Source: CAMBRQ01 sp945870325 (GTDB taxonomy: Bacteria; Bacillota; Clostridia; Lachnospirales; Lachnospiraceae). From it: 64,000 nt of DNA. Positions within the stretch are counted from its first letter, which is position 1; every line of letters starts with the position of its first letter. Positions 16,575-25,282 of the stretch are shown piece by piece. The notes beneath the pieces are model-generated. The model was not told the origin of the DNA, ran no database searches, and saw only the letters and a list, made by a program, of their open reading frames with translations. The translations under genes were made by a program, and so were the position numbers. The stretch is taken from assembly GCF_050313795.1 (NCBI RefSeq), contig NZ_JBNPMC010000006.1, forward strand, positions 1 through 64,000, given 5' to 3'.

Positions 16575-17719
16575 CAGCGAAATGTACAGTTACAAAAAAG
16601 TGCGGAGGATGCCAGTATCAAGGCATTCCCTATCAGGAACAGTTGAAAAGGAAACAAAAGCAGGAAGAAACTCTTCTGAAAAAGTTTTGTAAAGTAGAGC
16701 CAATCATAGGGATGGAGAATCCTTATTACTATCGAAATAAGGTGCATAGTGTGTTCGACCGCGACCGCCGGGGAAATGTTATCTCAGGAATATACGAAGC
16801 GAATACTCATCATGTGATTCCGGTGGAAAACTGCCTGATTGAGGATCAGAAGAGTCAGGAAATTATTCGGACCATCCGACAGATGCTGAAGTCTTTCAAG
16901 ATAAAGACGTATGATGAGGATACCGGATATGGGCTTCTGCGTCATGTGATGGTACGAAGAGGTTTCCAGACAGGAGAGATCATGGTGATTCTTGTACTCG
17001 GTTCACCCATCCTACCGTCTAAGAATAATTTTGTTAAAGCATTGCGTAAAGCCCATCCGGAGATTACCACAGTGATTCTGAATGTCAATGATAAGAAGAC
17101 TAGTATGGTTCTGGGAGAGTGGGAGAAGCCTATCTACGGCAAAGGATATATCAAAGACAGATTGTGTGGATGCACATTCAGAATCTCGCCGAAGTCGTTC
17201 TATCAGGTGAATCCGGTGCAGACAGAGCGGTTATACCAAACCGCTATTGAATACGCAGGTCTTACAGGAAAGGAAACGGTCATAGATGCTTACTGTGGAA
17301 TCGGAACGATCGGCCTGGTTGCGGCAAAATATGTGAAAAAGGTGATTGGCGTAGAGTTGAATAAGGATGCCGTAAGGGATGCAAGGATGAATGCCAAGGA
17401 TAACAAGATCACGAATGTAGAGTTTCGTCAGGGCGATGCAGGGGAGTTCATGGTGAAGATGGCATCGCAGGGGCAGAAGGCAGACGTGGTGTTCATGGAT
17501 CCGCCAAGGGCTGGAAGCGACCAGAAGTTCCTGGCTTCGGTGGTGAAACTGGGGGCAGAGAAGATTGTGTATGTGTCTTGCAATCCGGTGACGCTTAAGA
17601 GAGATCTGGAGTATTTGGTGAAGTGTGGGTATGAGGCGAAGAGGATACGGCCGGTGGATATGTTTCCGTTTTGTGATCATGTTGAAACTGTGATGCTTCT
17701 GACACAACATCTTGCATAA
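16571..17719 (+). CDS. 23S rRNA uracil-5-methyltransferase (RlmCD type)
   Basis: 382 residues of the RumA/TrmA superfamily, shorter than E. coli RlmD because the TRAM domain is missing. The Fe-S site is made of C-CGGCQYQ near the start and a later cysteine; the methyltransferase core shows IDAYCGIGTIGL, MDPPRAG and the catalytic cysteine in YVSCNPVTLKRD. The C-terminus FCDHVETVMLL is the conserved segment whose DNA is used as an attachment site by some integrative elements. Overlaps the upstream GNAT by 4 bases. Confidence 0.9.
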   Translation: MTAKCTVTKKCGGCQYQGIPYQEQLKRKQKQEETLLKKFCKVEPIIGMENPYYYRNKVHSVFDRDRRGNVISGIYEANTHHVIPVENCLIEDQKSQEIIRTIRQMLKSFKIKTYDEDTGYGLLRHVMVRRGFQTGEIMVILVLGSPILPSKNNFVKALRKAHPEITTVILNVNDKKTSMVLGEWEKPIYGKGYIKDRLCGCTFRISPKSFYQVNPVQTERLYQTAIEYAGLTGKETVIDAYCGIGTIGLVAAKYVKKVIGVELNKDAVRDARMNAKDNKITNVEFRQGDAGEFMVKMASQGQKADVVFMDPPRAGSDQKFLASVVKLGAEKIVYVSCNPVTLKRDLEYLVKCGYEAKRIRPVDMFPFCDHVETVMLLTQHLA

Positions 17720-17888
17720 ATTGAGAGAAAATGTGCGATGAAAACACAATATATTGTGTTCTATAAAATGTCGAAACTTGCGAAAAAGGGGTAAAAAGAG
17801 AACGGAAAAAGCCCGGAAATACGGGAAAAAATGAAAAAAGTTTTGCCAAGGGGCTTGTCGAAATGTGTCGAACGGGTCATGTTGAAAC
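17677..17888 (+). repeat. att-like direct repeat at the 3' end of the RlmCD gene
   Basis: TCATGTTGAAAC occurs inside the RlmCD gene (17677-17688) and again exactly 200 bases later (17877-17888), with similarity continuing beyond the core (..GT..TGCTT.CT.AC). The same part of rumA-like genes is used by integrative elements. The pair looks like the two ends of an excised or decayed insertion. No integrase remains. Confidence 0.45.
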
Positions 17889-17949
17889 CGTTTGCTTGCT
17901 CACCCGGAAAGCCTGCTAAATCAAAGGGTTTCAGCGATTAGAGGTTGAT

Positions 17950-18078
17950 ATGTTTCTGTGTTTTCTGTTTGGTGGGACTGAAGATATGTTTCCTTGGAGC
18001 AGGTGGGGTAAGAAAAATTGGACTTTCGGCGAAAGGCTGAATTTTGTCGAAGAGATTAAAAGTAAAATACTGAGGTAG
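17950..18078 (+). CDS. possible 42-residue small protein
   Basis: ATG at 17950 with AGAGG six bases upstream, 42 codons beginning MFLCFLFGGTEDMFPW, ending just before the NUDIX start. No homology recognised. The 365-bp gap between RlmCD and NUDIX otherwise holds only the att-like repeat and a weak GCCCGGAAATACGGG stem. It may be debris of an integrated element rather than a gene. Confidence 0.22.
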   Translation: MFLCFLFGGTEDMFPWSRWGKKNWTFGERLNFVEEIKSKILR

Positions 18079-18084
18079 AGTATA

Positions 18085-18525
18085 GTGGGTATGGAAGTAA
18101 AGTTTTATGAAAATGCAGAGGATAGCCTTCTGAAATTTGCAGTGATTGTATCCAAAGCAAATGGAAGATGGGTATTTTGCAAGCATAAGGAAAGAAATAC
18201 TTATGAAGTGCCGGGTGGTCACAGAGAAACTGGAGAAACTATATTAGAAACGGCGAAAAGAGAATTGAGAGAAGAAACGGGAGCAGTTGATTTCGACATT
18301 CAGCCAATATGTGTTTATTCTGTTATTGGGAAAAACAGAGTAAATGAATCTGGTGAGGAATCATATGGAATGCTGTATTATGCAGAGATCAGAAAATTTG
18401 CTGGAGAACTACATAGTGAGATGGAACGCATCATAATATCGGATGAAATGCCGGAAAAATGGACCTATCCGTTAATTCAGCCATTTCTCATTGAAGAATG
18501 TTGCAGGAGAATAAAAAAATGGTAA
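18085..18525 (+). CDS. NUDIX hydrolase
   Basis: 146 residues with a complete Nudix box, from GGHRETGETILETAKRE through LREETGAV, the Mg2+-binding loop-helix-loop. The family hydrolyses nucleoside diphosphates linked to another moiety; the substrate here is not predictable, though the closest style is the MutT/8-oxo-dGTP group. The GTG at 18085 is preferred over ATG 18091 because GAGGT lies 8 bases before it. The gene's end overlaps a truncated GNAT reading frame. Confidence 0.8.
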   Translation: MGMEVKFYENAEDSLLKFAVIVSKANGRWVFCKHKERNTYEVPGGHRETGETILETAKRELREETGAVDFDIQPICVYSVIGKNRVNESGEESYGMLYYAEIRKFAGELHSEMERIIISDEMPEKWTYPLIQPFLIEECCRRIKKW

Positions 18526-18642
18526 GAGAAGCAAAACAAGAAGATTTAATGGAAATGTTAAATTTATTATAGAGAAAAAAATTGGTATGAGATTATGCTG
18601 CTTACAGGGTCAAAGAAGCAAAGAAACCAATAGTTATGGAGG
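18519..18642 (+). pseudogene. GNAT acetyltransferase remnant
   Basis: ATG at 18519 opens MVREAKQEDLMEMLNLL and stops at 18570-18572. Further on, another frame reads NWYEIMLLTGSKK, which corresponds to the CoA-proximal C-terminal part of the same GNAT type. The middle of the gene is missing and the frame is broken. A good ribosome site (CAGGAGA) still precedes the ATG. Confidence 0.6.
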
Positions 18643-18652
18643 ATGATATCTT

Positions 18653-19120
18653 ATGAACATACGGAAATTTCACAATAAAGATGCGGAAGAAGTTTCTACC
18701 CTGATTGCAACAACGCTCAGGACAACCAATATAAAAGATTATTCTTCAGATTATATTGAAAATGATGTAAAAGTGCTGCAGCCTCAAAACATATTGGAAC
18801 GAGCAAGGTGGACACATTTTTATGTTGTATGTGATAACGATAAAATTATCGGATGCGGAGCAATCGGTCCATATTGGAACAAGGAAGACGAGTGCAGTCT
18901 GTTCACTATTTTTGTTTTGCCTGAATATCAAGGTAAGGGAGTTGGAAGGAAAATTATTCAAACTCTTGAACAGGACGAATACTTTTTAAGAGCAAAAAGA
19001 ATTGAGATACCTGCGTCAATTACAGGGACACCATTTTATAGAAAAGTGGGATATGATTATAAAAATGGAATAAAAGAACCTGATTCAGAGGGACTATTGA
19101 GATTAGAGAAATTTCGATAA
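18653..19120 (+). CDS. GNAT-family N-acetyltransferase
   Basis: 155 residues beginning MNIRKFHNKDAEEVSTL; acetyl-CoA site FTIFVLPEYQGKGVGRKI, then EQDEYFLRAKRIEIPAS and FYRKVGYDYKNG. Paralogue of the gene at 16071. GGAGG lies upstream of the ATG. Substrate unknown. The stop codon is part of the left arm of a long inverted repeat. Confidence 0.82.
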   Translation: MNIRKFHNKDAEEVSTLIATTLRTTNIKDYSSDYIENDVKVLQPQNILERARWTHFYVVCDNDKIIGCGAIGPYWNKEDECSLFTIFVLPEYQGKGVGRKIIQTLEQDEYFLRAKRIEIPASITGTPFYRKVGYDYKNGIKEPDSEGLLRLEKFR

Positions 19121-19226
19121 ATTCTTTAGGCCAAATCGAAAATGGTGTAAACGAAGGGGCAGTTCACTGGAATGCCCAAACTGCTTTTTCGTTTACCCCA
19201 TCATCGATTTTAACCTAAAGAATTTT
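19119..19226. repeat. long imperfect inverted repeat (MITE-like or giant hairpin)
   Basis: Left arm 19119-19164 (starts AAATTCTTTAGG, ends GGGGCAGTT) matches the reverse complement of right arm 19179-19226 over about 46 bases with roughly eight differences, several allowing G-U pairs. The loop is 14 bases. It starts within the GNAT stop codon. It could be a miniature mobile element or a transcription end. Confidence 0.65.
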
Positions 19227-19353
19227 ATCCGTTAAAATGGCTTGAAATAAAGGGTGCAAAGATTATTTGCGTTGAAACAGTGGTTTAGCAAACCATAGTT
19301 GCTTGTTATTTTAATACACTATTAGCACAATGAGACTGAAAGGAGGAAATGAA

Positions 19354-19761
19354 ATGCAATTAGGTCAGACAATACAACAAATTAGAAAAGATAATAATCT
19401 GACACAAGAAGGATTTGCAGAATTATTTCGTGTAACAAGACAAACAGTTTCAAATTGGGAGAATGAAAAAAGCTATCCTGATTTGCTAACATTGGTAGCA
19501 ATCAGTGATAGCTTTAATTTTCCTCGATAAAATGCTTAAGGAGGATATTAAGATGACGGAAAAATGAATAATGATATGAAGTTGGGAAGTAGATTAGAAA
19601 AGATATATAATAAAAAACTTGCAATAGCAGTAATTGGTTCAATCATTTGTTGCATTACATGGTTTATTTCATGGAGATTTTTAAATAACTCATTTGAAAT
19701 CGTGGTGTGGATAATGTCGATTGTGATTTGTATACTTATTACTATTGAATTATGTGGATGA
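19354..19761 (+). pseudogene. frameshifted XRE/HTH regulator with membrane C-terminus
   Basis: From ATG 19354 (AAAGGAGG upstream) the frame encodes a typical XRE domain (RKDNNLTQEGFAELF, VTRQTVSNWENEK) and stops at 19530. In the +1 frame LDKMLKEDIKMTEK continues the expected protein to a stop; a third frame then gives NNDMKLGSRLEKIYNKKLAI followed by two membrane helices to 19761. Such regulators are normally one chain, so two frameshifts (the second in an A-run) are inferred. Alternatively the parts are two short genes. Confidence 0.6.
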
Positions 19762-19821
19762 GGACTTGATGCTTGAGATAAATCAAGTCGAATGGAAGAA
19801 AAGCCATCAAGGAGGAAATCA

Positions 19822-20496
19822 ATGGCTACAATATATTATGTTGAGGATGATTGGGATATCGCAGAGAATGTAAAAACATATCTGAAAATCCGGCAGATGG
19901 AAGTCTCTTTATTTTATAGTATCGCTGATGCGAAACAGGCGTTGTTGAGAAAGCGTCCGGCACTACTTTTGGTGGATCGGAATATGCCGGATGGAAATGG
20001 GGATGAATTGTGTAAATGGATTCGCCACTTATGGGGAAACAGGCTTCCAATTCTTTACTTAACGGTTCGGGGAGAAACAGCAGATATTGTTCAGGGATTT
20101 CAGGATGGGGCGGATGATTATGTGGTAAAACCGTTTGAGTTGGAAGTGTTGTATTCCCGTATTCTGGCATTGCTGCGCCGGAGTGGACAGACAAAGGAAA
20201 CCCGGCTTTTCTGCGATCATCTTTTGCTGGACACAGATAAAATGTCTGTTTTTTTGGAACAGGAAGAAATCCTGTTGAGCCAGCCGGAATATCAGTTGCT
20301 CCTTCTGCTGATGGAGAACAAAGGGAAAACGGTAACCAGAAGACAGTTATTGGAACAGGTATGGGACAGCAACGGAAATTATGTGAATGACAATACATTG
20401 ACCGTGACAATGAAGCGCCTGAGGGAGAAATTACACAATCCAACCTGCCTGAAAACCATTCGCAGTTTTGGTTATCGACTGGAGGAGAGCATATGA
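19822..20496 (+). CDS. OmpR-family response regulator
   Basis: 224 residues from ATG 19822, where AAGGAGG gives the start. Receiver domain: acidic pocket VEDD, phospho-acceptor Asp52 in LLLVDRNMPDG, VVKPFE lysine near residue 102. C-terminal winged helix ends KTIRSFGYRLEE. Its gene overlaps the kinase gene by 4 bases and an ABC transporter follows, an arrangement typical of peptide-antibiotic or envelope stress systems. A direct-repeat promoter before the transporter is its likely target. Confidence 0.92.
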   Translation: MATIYYVEDDWDIAENVKTYLKIRQMEVSLFYSIADAKQALLRKRPALLLVDRNMPDGNGDELCKWIRHLWGNRLPILYLTVRGETADIVQGFQDGADDYVVKPFELEVLYSRILALLRRSGQTKETRLFCDHLLLDTDKMSVFLEQEEILLSQPEYQLLLLLMENKGKTVTRRQLLEQVWDSNGNYVNDNTLTVTMKRLREKLHNPTCLKTIRSFGYRLEESI

Positions 20497-21761
20497 CAGA
20501 GATAAGGAAACAAAGACTAACGGTTTTGGTGCCAGTGCTGGTGTGTGTTGTCAGTATCATTGGCATAACAGTTTTCTGGCAGTATGAATACCGGCGGGCT
20601 GCCTTTGAACATGTGTCCAAATTTTGTGAAATCATCATAGAAAATCATCCGGAAGCAGAGGAGCAGGTGCTTTCTGCATTGAAACAATATCATATGCTGG
20701 CAGAGCAGGAAGTGAAAGGAAATCAGTTTTTGAAGCAGTATGGATATCGAAATAATGAATTCTGCGAAGGTGTTCCGTGGAACTTTTTAATTCTTTCTGT
20801 AGTTTTAATATTTCTGTTGATCTGTGGATTTCTGTTTACTGTATGGCGTCTGAATAAGCGCAATCGAATGAGAATAGCGGAACTGACGAGTTATCTGGAG
20901 CAGGTCAATGTTGGTGCTGCCGGAACAGTCATACAGACGAAAGAAGATGAATTTTCCCATCTTCAGGATGAAATGTATAAGACGGTTACATCTCTGTATC
21001 AGACAAGGGAGGCAGCGGTGCAGGCAAAAATGAATTTTGCAGATAATCTGGCAAATATTGCTCATCAATTAAAGACCCCGATTACTGCCGCCTTTCTTTC
21101 TTTGCAGCTTATGAAGAATACAACACCGAATACTTATGGAGAGCAGATTGAGAGGCAGTTGGAGCGGTTAAACAGATTAGAAGAATCATTGTTGACGCTT
21201 TCTAAGATTGATGCCGGTACTTTGCATATGGAATTTTCGCAGATGGATATCTATACTGCTTTGCACCTTGCAGCGGAAAATCTGAATGACCTATTGAGAA
21301 AAGAGAATGTTTCTGTGGATATTCCAGATCATGGGTGTATTGAAATCTATGGAGACATGGAGTGGACAATGGAAGCGCTTATGAATTTGATGAAAAATTG
21401 CATGGAACATTCTAAATATGGTGGAACAGTACATTGTGATTATTCCAGCAATCCGCTTTATGCGGAAATCCTGATATGGGATGATGGAGAGGGCTTTCAG
21501 GCAGAAGATATACCACACCTTTTTGAACGGTTTTATCGAGGGAAAGGTGCTGCCGGAAATGGGATAGGGATTGGATTGTCCCTGGCACATTCTATTTTCG
21601 AACTGCAGAATGGCAATATCACTGCCCGGAATCTGCGGTCAGGTGGAGCGTGTTTTGAAATAAGAATTTACGCGCACAGGGCAGTTTCTGCGATACCGCA
21701 GAAAGTTGCTGCGTATCCGTCGGAGACACATGATTTCGAAGAAATTATGTACAGTCACTGA
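20493..21761 (+). CDS. sensor histidine kinase
   Basis: 422 residues: membrane segment 9-29, ~65-residue outside loop, second membrane segment 97-119, then HAMP-like linker and kinase core. The phospho-acceptor is His191 in NIAHQLKTPITAAF; the N box is LMNLMKNCMEHS and ATP-lid motifs are WDDGEGF and GIGIGLSLAHSI. It should phosphorylate the response regulator encoded in overlap upstream. The signal is unknown; the small outer loop leaves room for sensing through the ABC transporter. Confidence 0.92.
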   Translation: MTEIRKQRLTVLVPVLVCVVSIIGITVFWQYEYRRAAFEHVSKFCEIIIENHPEAEEQVLSALKQYHMLAEQEVKGNQFLKQYGYRNNEFCEGVPWNFLILSVVLIFLLICGFLFTVWRLNKRNRMRIAELTSYLEQVNVGAAGTVIQTKEDEFSHLQDEMYKTVTSLYQTREAAVQAKMNFADNLANIAHQLKTPITAAFLSLQLMKNTTPNTYGEQIERQLERLNRLEESLLTLSKIDAGTLHMEFSQMDIYTALHLAAENLNDLLRKENVSVDIPDHGCIEIYGDMEWTMEALMNLMKNCMEHSKYGGTVHCDYSSNPLYAEILIWDDGEGFQAEDIPHLFERFYRGKGAAGNGIGIGLSLAHSIFELQNGNITARNLRSGGACFEIRIYAHRAVSAIPQKVAAYPSETHDFEEIMYSH

Positions 21762-21957
21762 GATGTCACTTTTCTTTGTTATAATGTAAACTATCAAAAG
21801 ATGCGAAGCATCTTTTAACTGTGAGCGGAGTGAACAGCGTAGCTGCGGAAGCAGCTGATAGTTTAACGAGGGAAAATGCGAAGCATTTTCTCGAGTCTGC
21901 AGTTGGAAAGCATACTTCGCAAGTCAACGAGGGAAAATGCGAAGCATTTTTTCGAGT
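21754..21957 (+). promoter_or_regulatory. promoter with direct repeats and a multi-hairpin leader before the ABC transporter
   Basis: GTCACT at 21754-21759 and 21765-21770 (11-base step) lie just before TATAAT at 21780-21785, the arrangement of an OmpR-type activated promoter. The following leader folds strongly: TAAACTATCA (21787-21796) pairs with TGATAGTTTA (21856-21865) around two hairpins, one with GCGAAGC (21796-21816) and one AGCTGC-GGAA-GCAGCT. Two near-identical GCGAAGC hairpins follow at 21868-21893 and 21928-21954. Role unproven. Confidence 0.5.
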
Positions 21958-21997
21958 GGCAGTGAATATCAGCCTATAACAAGAAGGAGCGGACGTC

Positions 21998-22720
21998 ATG
22001 GAAATATTAAAATGCGAAGGAATCAGAAAAGTATATGGTTCGGGCAATAATCAGGTTACGGCTTTAGACAGGATTGACCTGTCTGTGGATAAAGGAGAGT
22101 TTGTTGCTATTGTAGGCGCATCCGGTTCAGGAAAATCAACGCTTTTACATATTCTTGGAAGCGTGGATCAGCCAACAGAGGGAAAAGTTGTGGTGGAAGG
22201 AACGGATATTTCTACCATGAACCGGACACAGTCGGCTATTTTCCGGAGAAGGAAAGTGGGGCTGGTCTATCAGTTTTATAATCTGATTCCGACAATTACC
22301 ATTCGGAAAAATATCCTCATGCCGCTTTCTCTGGACAAAAGGAAACCGAGCCAGGAGTATTTTGAACAGGTCATAAACACATTAGGCATTGCTGATAAGC
22401 TGGACTTTCTTCCAAACCAGTTATCCGGCGGACAGCAGCAGCGTGCCGCCATAGCAAGGTCTTTGATTTACCGTCCGGCACTTTTACTTGCTGATGAGCC
22501 AACCGGGAACCTGGACCAGAAAAACTCAAAGGAAATCATTGATATGCTGAAATTGTCTAACCGTAATTTGAACCAGACAATCCTGCTGATTACTCATGAT
22601 GAAAAGATTGCACTGGAAGCAGACCGTATTGTAACGATAGAGGACGGGCGCATCATTAGCGATCATTTCCGCAGTTCTGCCGAATGGCATCATGGTATCC
22701 TTCAGGGGAAACGGGGGTAA
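21998..22720 (+). CDS. ABC transporter ATPase (MacB/LolD-like group)
   Basis: 240 residues: Walker A GASGSGKST at 40-48, signature LSGGQQQRAAIARSL, Walker B LLLADEPTGNLD and a switch histidine in LLITHD. It is of the subfamily that works with FtsX-type permeases in mechanotransmission or peptide efflux rather than nutrient import. GAAGGAGC precedes the ATG; the permease begins 5 bases after its stop. Context with the two-component genes suggests antimicrobial-peptide or envelope stress response. Confidence 0.9.
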   Translation: MEILKCEGIRKVYGSGNNQVTALDRIDLSVDKGEFVAIVGASGSGKSTLLHILGSVDQPTEGKVVVEGTDISTMNRTQSAIFRRRKVGLVYQFYNLIPTITIRKNILMPLSLDKRKPSQEYFEQVINTLGIADKLDFLPNQLSGGQQQRAAIARSLIYRPALLLADEPTGNLDQKNSKEIIDMLKLSNRNLNQTILLITHDEKIALEADRIVTIEDGRIISDHFRSSAEWHHGILQGKRG

Positions 22721-22725
22721 GCAAA

Positions 22726-24927
22726 ATGTGGAAAGATTACTCAGCAAGTTTTATGAAAAAGAACCGCGCTTCCAGTGTATCTATTATGGTTGCGGCATTT
22801 ATTTCGGCGTTGTTTTTGTCTTTATTGTGCAGTTTGTTTTTCAATTTCTGGAACTATGACGTGGAAAAGATTGTTTTAGAAGAAGGTGACTGGCAGGGAC
22901 GTATCACGGATGAGATTGATGAAGATGATTTGACCATGATACAGAATTTTGCGAACGTGGAGAAAGCGGTGGTCAATGAGGAACTATCAGAAGAACCAGA
23001 AATTGTGGTAGATGTGTATTTTCAAAATAACAGAACCATTTATCAGGATATGCCGCTCATAACAGAGAAACTTGGTTTGGATGCAGACGCGGCATCCTAT
23101 CATGAACTGCTGCTATCCAGATATCTGATCCACGATCCGCAGGATGAAGAACCGCCGCTTCTGATGGCGTTTTATCTGGTTATACTGATTATCATGTCTC
23201 TGGCCTTGATCTTGATTATCCACAATTCTTTTGCGGTGACCATGAATGCGAGAATTCACCAGTTCGGGATTTTTTCCAGCATTGGGGCTACACCGGGACA
23301 AATCCGCACCTGTCTGATGCAGGAGGCAGCAGCGCTTTGTGCAGTGCCGATACTGGTTGGGAGCATCGGCGGGATTGCTCTTAGTTTTGGAGTGATTCAG
23401 GCAATCAATCTATTGGCGGCAGATGTGGCCGGACGGCATGAAGCAGTTTTCCAGTACCATCCTCTGATATTTATGGCTACCATTTTTGTATCCGTTCTGA
23501 CTGTACTTATTTCTGTATGGTTACCAGCAAGGAAGTTAAGCAGACTGACGCCGCTTGAGGCGATACGGAATATGGGTGAACTGCGGTTGAAAAAGAAGAA
23601 ACATTCCCATATCCTGTCATTGCTGTTTGGAATGGAAGGTGAACTGGCCGGCAATGCATTGAAAGCACAGAAGAAAGCCCTGCGTACATCCACACTATCT
23701 TTAACCCTCTCATTCCTGGGCTTTACAGTTATGCTGTGCTTTTTTACCCTTTCCGGTATCAGCACAAACCACACCTATTTTGAAAGATATCAGGACGCAT
23801 GGGACGTGATGGTAACAGTGAAAGACACAGGAATAGAGAACATAGAGCAGGCGGAAGAAATCAAGGGAGTGCAGGGAGTAAAGAGCAGTATTGTGTATCA
23901 GAAAGCTGAGGCAGTATGTTCCATTCCAGAAACGGATATCAGTGATGAAGTGAATACACTGGGCGGTCTGGGAGCAGTGGCGGGCAGTTCCGTAACTGTG
24001 GGAGAGGATTCCTATTTGGTGACGGCTCCTATTGTGATTATGGATGATGCAGGCTTTAAAGAGTATTGTGAGCAGATTGGCATAACGTCAGAGGGTGACG
24101 GAAGTATTGTATTGAACCGTATTTGGGACAGTGTAAACAGCAATTTCCGTTACAAAGAGTATGTTCCTTTTATCAAAGAGGAACAGAGTACAATCATTTT
24201 GCAGAACGCCGGGCAGGTAGAAAATTCGATAGAAATTCCGGTGCTTGGGTTTACACAGGAAACTCCGGTTTTAAGGGAAGAGTATGCGAATTATGCCTTG
24301 GTGCAGTTTATTCCCCTATCTATGTGGGAAAAAATCGCTGGACAGATTGGAAATTCAGAGGCAGATACCTATATCCGGGTACTTGCCGAGGAGGGAATCA
24401 CACTTACGGAATTGAATGTATTAGAGGCAGATATCGTGCAGGTTATTAGCCGTGAATATAAGGTAGAAAGCGAAAACCGTATCCAGGAAAAAGTATCAAA
24501 CGAGAATATGCAGAAAGGCGCCATGTTGATTTTGGGGGCGTTCTGTGCTTTGCTTGCTGTTATTGGAATTGCAAATGTATTCTCTAATACATTGGGATTT
24601 CTGCGTCAGAGAAAGAGAGAATTTGCACAGTATATGTCTGTTGGCATGACACCAGAAAGTATGCGGAAAATGTTCTGTATTGAAGCGCTGGTTATTGCTG
24701 GCCGTCCATTACTGATTACTTTGCCACTCACAGTACTGTCCGTTGGTTTTATGATAACGGCAAGTTATCTGAATCCGATGGAATTTTTGGTGAAGGTTCC
24801 GATTGTGCCGATTGTAATATTTATTCTGGCTATTTTTGGATTTGTTGCTTTAGCTTATTATATCGGTGGAAAACGGATGCTGAACTGCAACTTGGCGGAT
24901 GCTTTAAGAAATGACAGTGTAGGATAA
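22726..24927 (+). CDS. FtsX-family ABC permease
   Basis: 733 residues from ATG 22726 (a longer frame would start inside the ATPase gene). One N-terminal helix, then an FtsX block of three helices (about residues 145-270, ending LPARKLSRLTPLEAIRNMGE), a further helix near 330, a ~230-residue outside domain and a last three-helix block ending LADALRNDSVG. The LTPLEAIRNM motif is the coupling segment of this family. Pairs with the ATPase upstream. Substrate not predictable. Confidence 0.87.
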   Translation: MWKDYSASFMKKNRASSVSIMVAAFISALFLSLLCSLFFNFWNYDVEKIVLEEGDWQGRITDEIDEDDLTMIQNFANVEKAVVNEELSEEPEIVVDVYFQNNRTIYQDMPLITEKLGLDADAASYHELLLSRYLIHDPQDEEPPLLMAFYLVILIIMSLALILIIHNSFAVTMNARIHQFGIFSSIGATPGQIRTCLMQEAAALCAVPILVGSIGGIALSFGVIQAINLLAADVAGRHEAVFQYHPLIFMATIFVSVLTVLISVWLPARKLSRLTPLEAIRNMGELRLKKKKHSHILSLLFGMEGELAGNALKAQKKALRTSTLSLTLSFLGFTVMLCFFTLSGISTNHTYFERYQDAWDVMVTVKDTGIENIEQAEEIKGVQGVKSSIVYQKAEAVCSIPETDISDEVNTLGGLGAVAGSSVTVGEDSYLVTAPIVIMDDAGFKEYCEQIGITSEGDGSIVLNRIWDSVNSNFRYKEYVPFIKEEQSTIILQNAGQVENSIEIPVLGFTQETPVLREEYANYALVQFIPLSMWEKIAGQIGNSEADTYIRVLAEEGITLTELNVLEADIVQVISREYKVESENRIQEKVSNENMQKGAMLILGAFCALLAVIGIANVFSNTLGFLRQRKREFAQYMSVGMTPESMRKMFCIEALVIAGRPLLITLPLTVLSVGFMITASYLNPMEFLVKVPIVPIVIFILAIFGFVALAYYIGGKRMLNCNLADALRNDSVG

Positions 24928-25055
24928 TATGCTTTGGACAGGAAATGATGGAGTGATGGCATGGGAAAATAATGGTTGTAACTTTTTCTGATTCAGAAGA
25001 ACATATTATGCAAAAGATTATGGATGTTTTAAGGGATGAGCCAGCAGTGGAGCAG
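24928..25055 (+). other. unassigned fragment before the IS remnant
   Basis: An open stretch reads MVVTFSDSEEHIMQKIMDVL and runs without a stop into the cut end of the IS3 element. No ribosome site is evident and I do not recognise the family. It is probably the stump of a gene lost when the IS and its surroundings were deleted. Confidence 0.3.
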
Positions 25056-25282
25056 GGAGCACCGTAATTCTGATGGGATTCCTCATAAATTGCGAGGATT
25101 TTTTCTTTCAAGGATTCTTTTCTCCGCTCTCTATCTGAGGGCAGCCTTTTCTTCCAACTAAGATATCCACTTCTTGAAACGCCTAGTATTCTCAGCACAC
25201 CGGAGACATTCAGCCGGCGTTCCCCCTGTTCCCGAAGATTCTCCTCATACTGGGCAGTCTCCAGGAACAGGACCTCTGTCAT
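25056..25282 (-). pseudogene. IS3-family transposase OrfB, N-terminal stump
   Basis: Starts in ATGA overlap with orfA. About 75 genuine codons (LRILGVSRSGYLSWKKR, EKILAIYEESHQNYGAP) of the HTH_21 region remain. Beyond 25056 the frame runs into unrelated DNA, so the whole DDE catalytic domain is lost. Confidence 0.75.
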
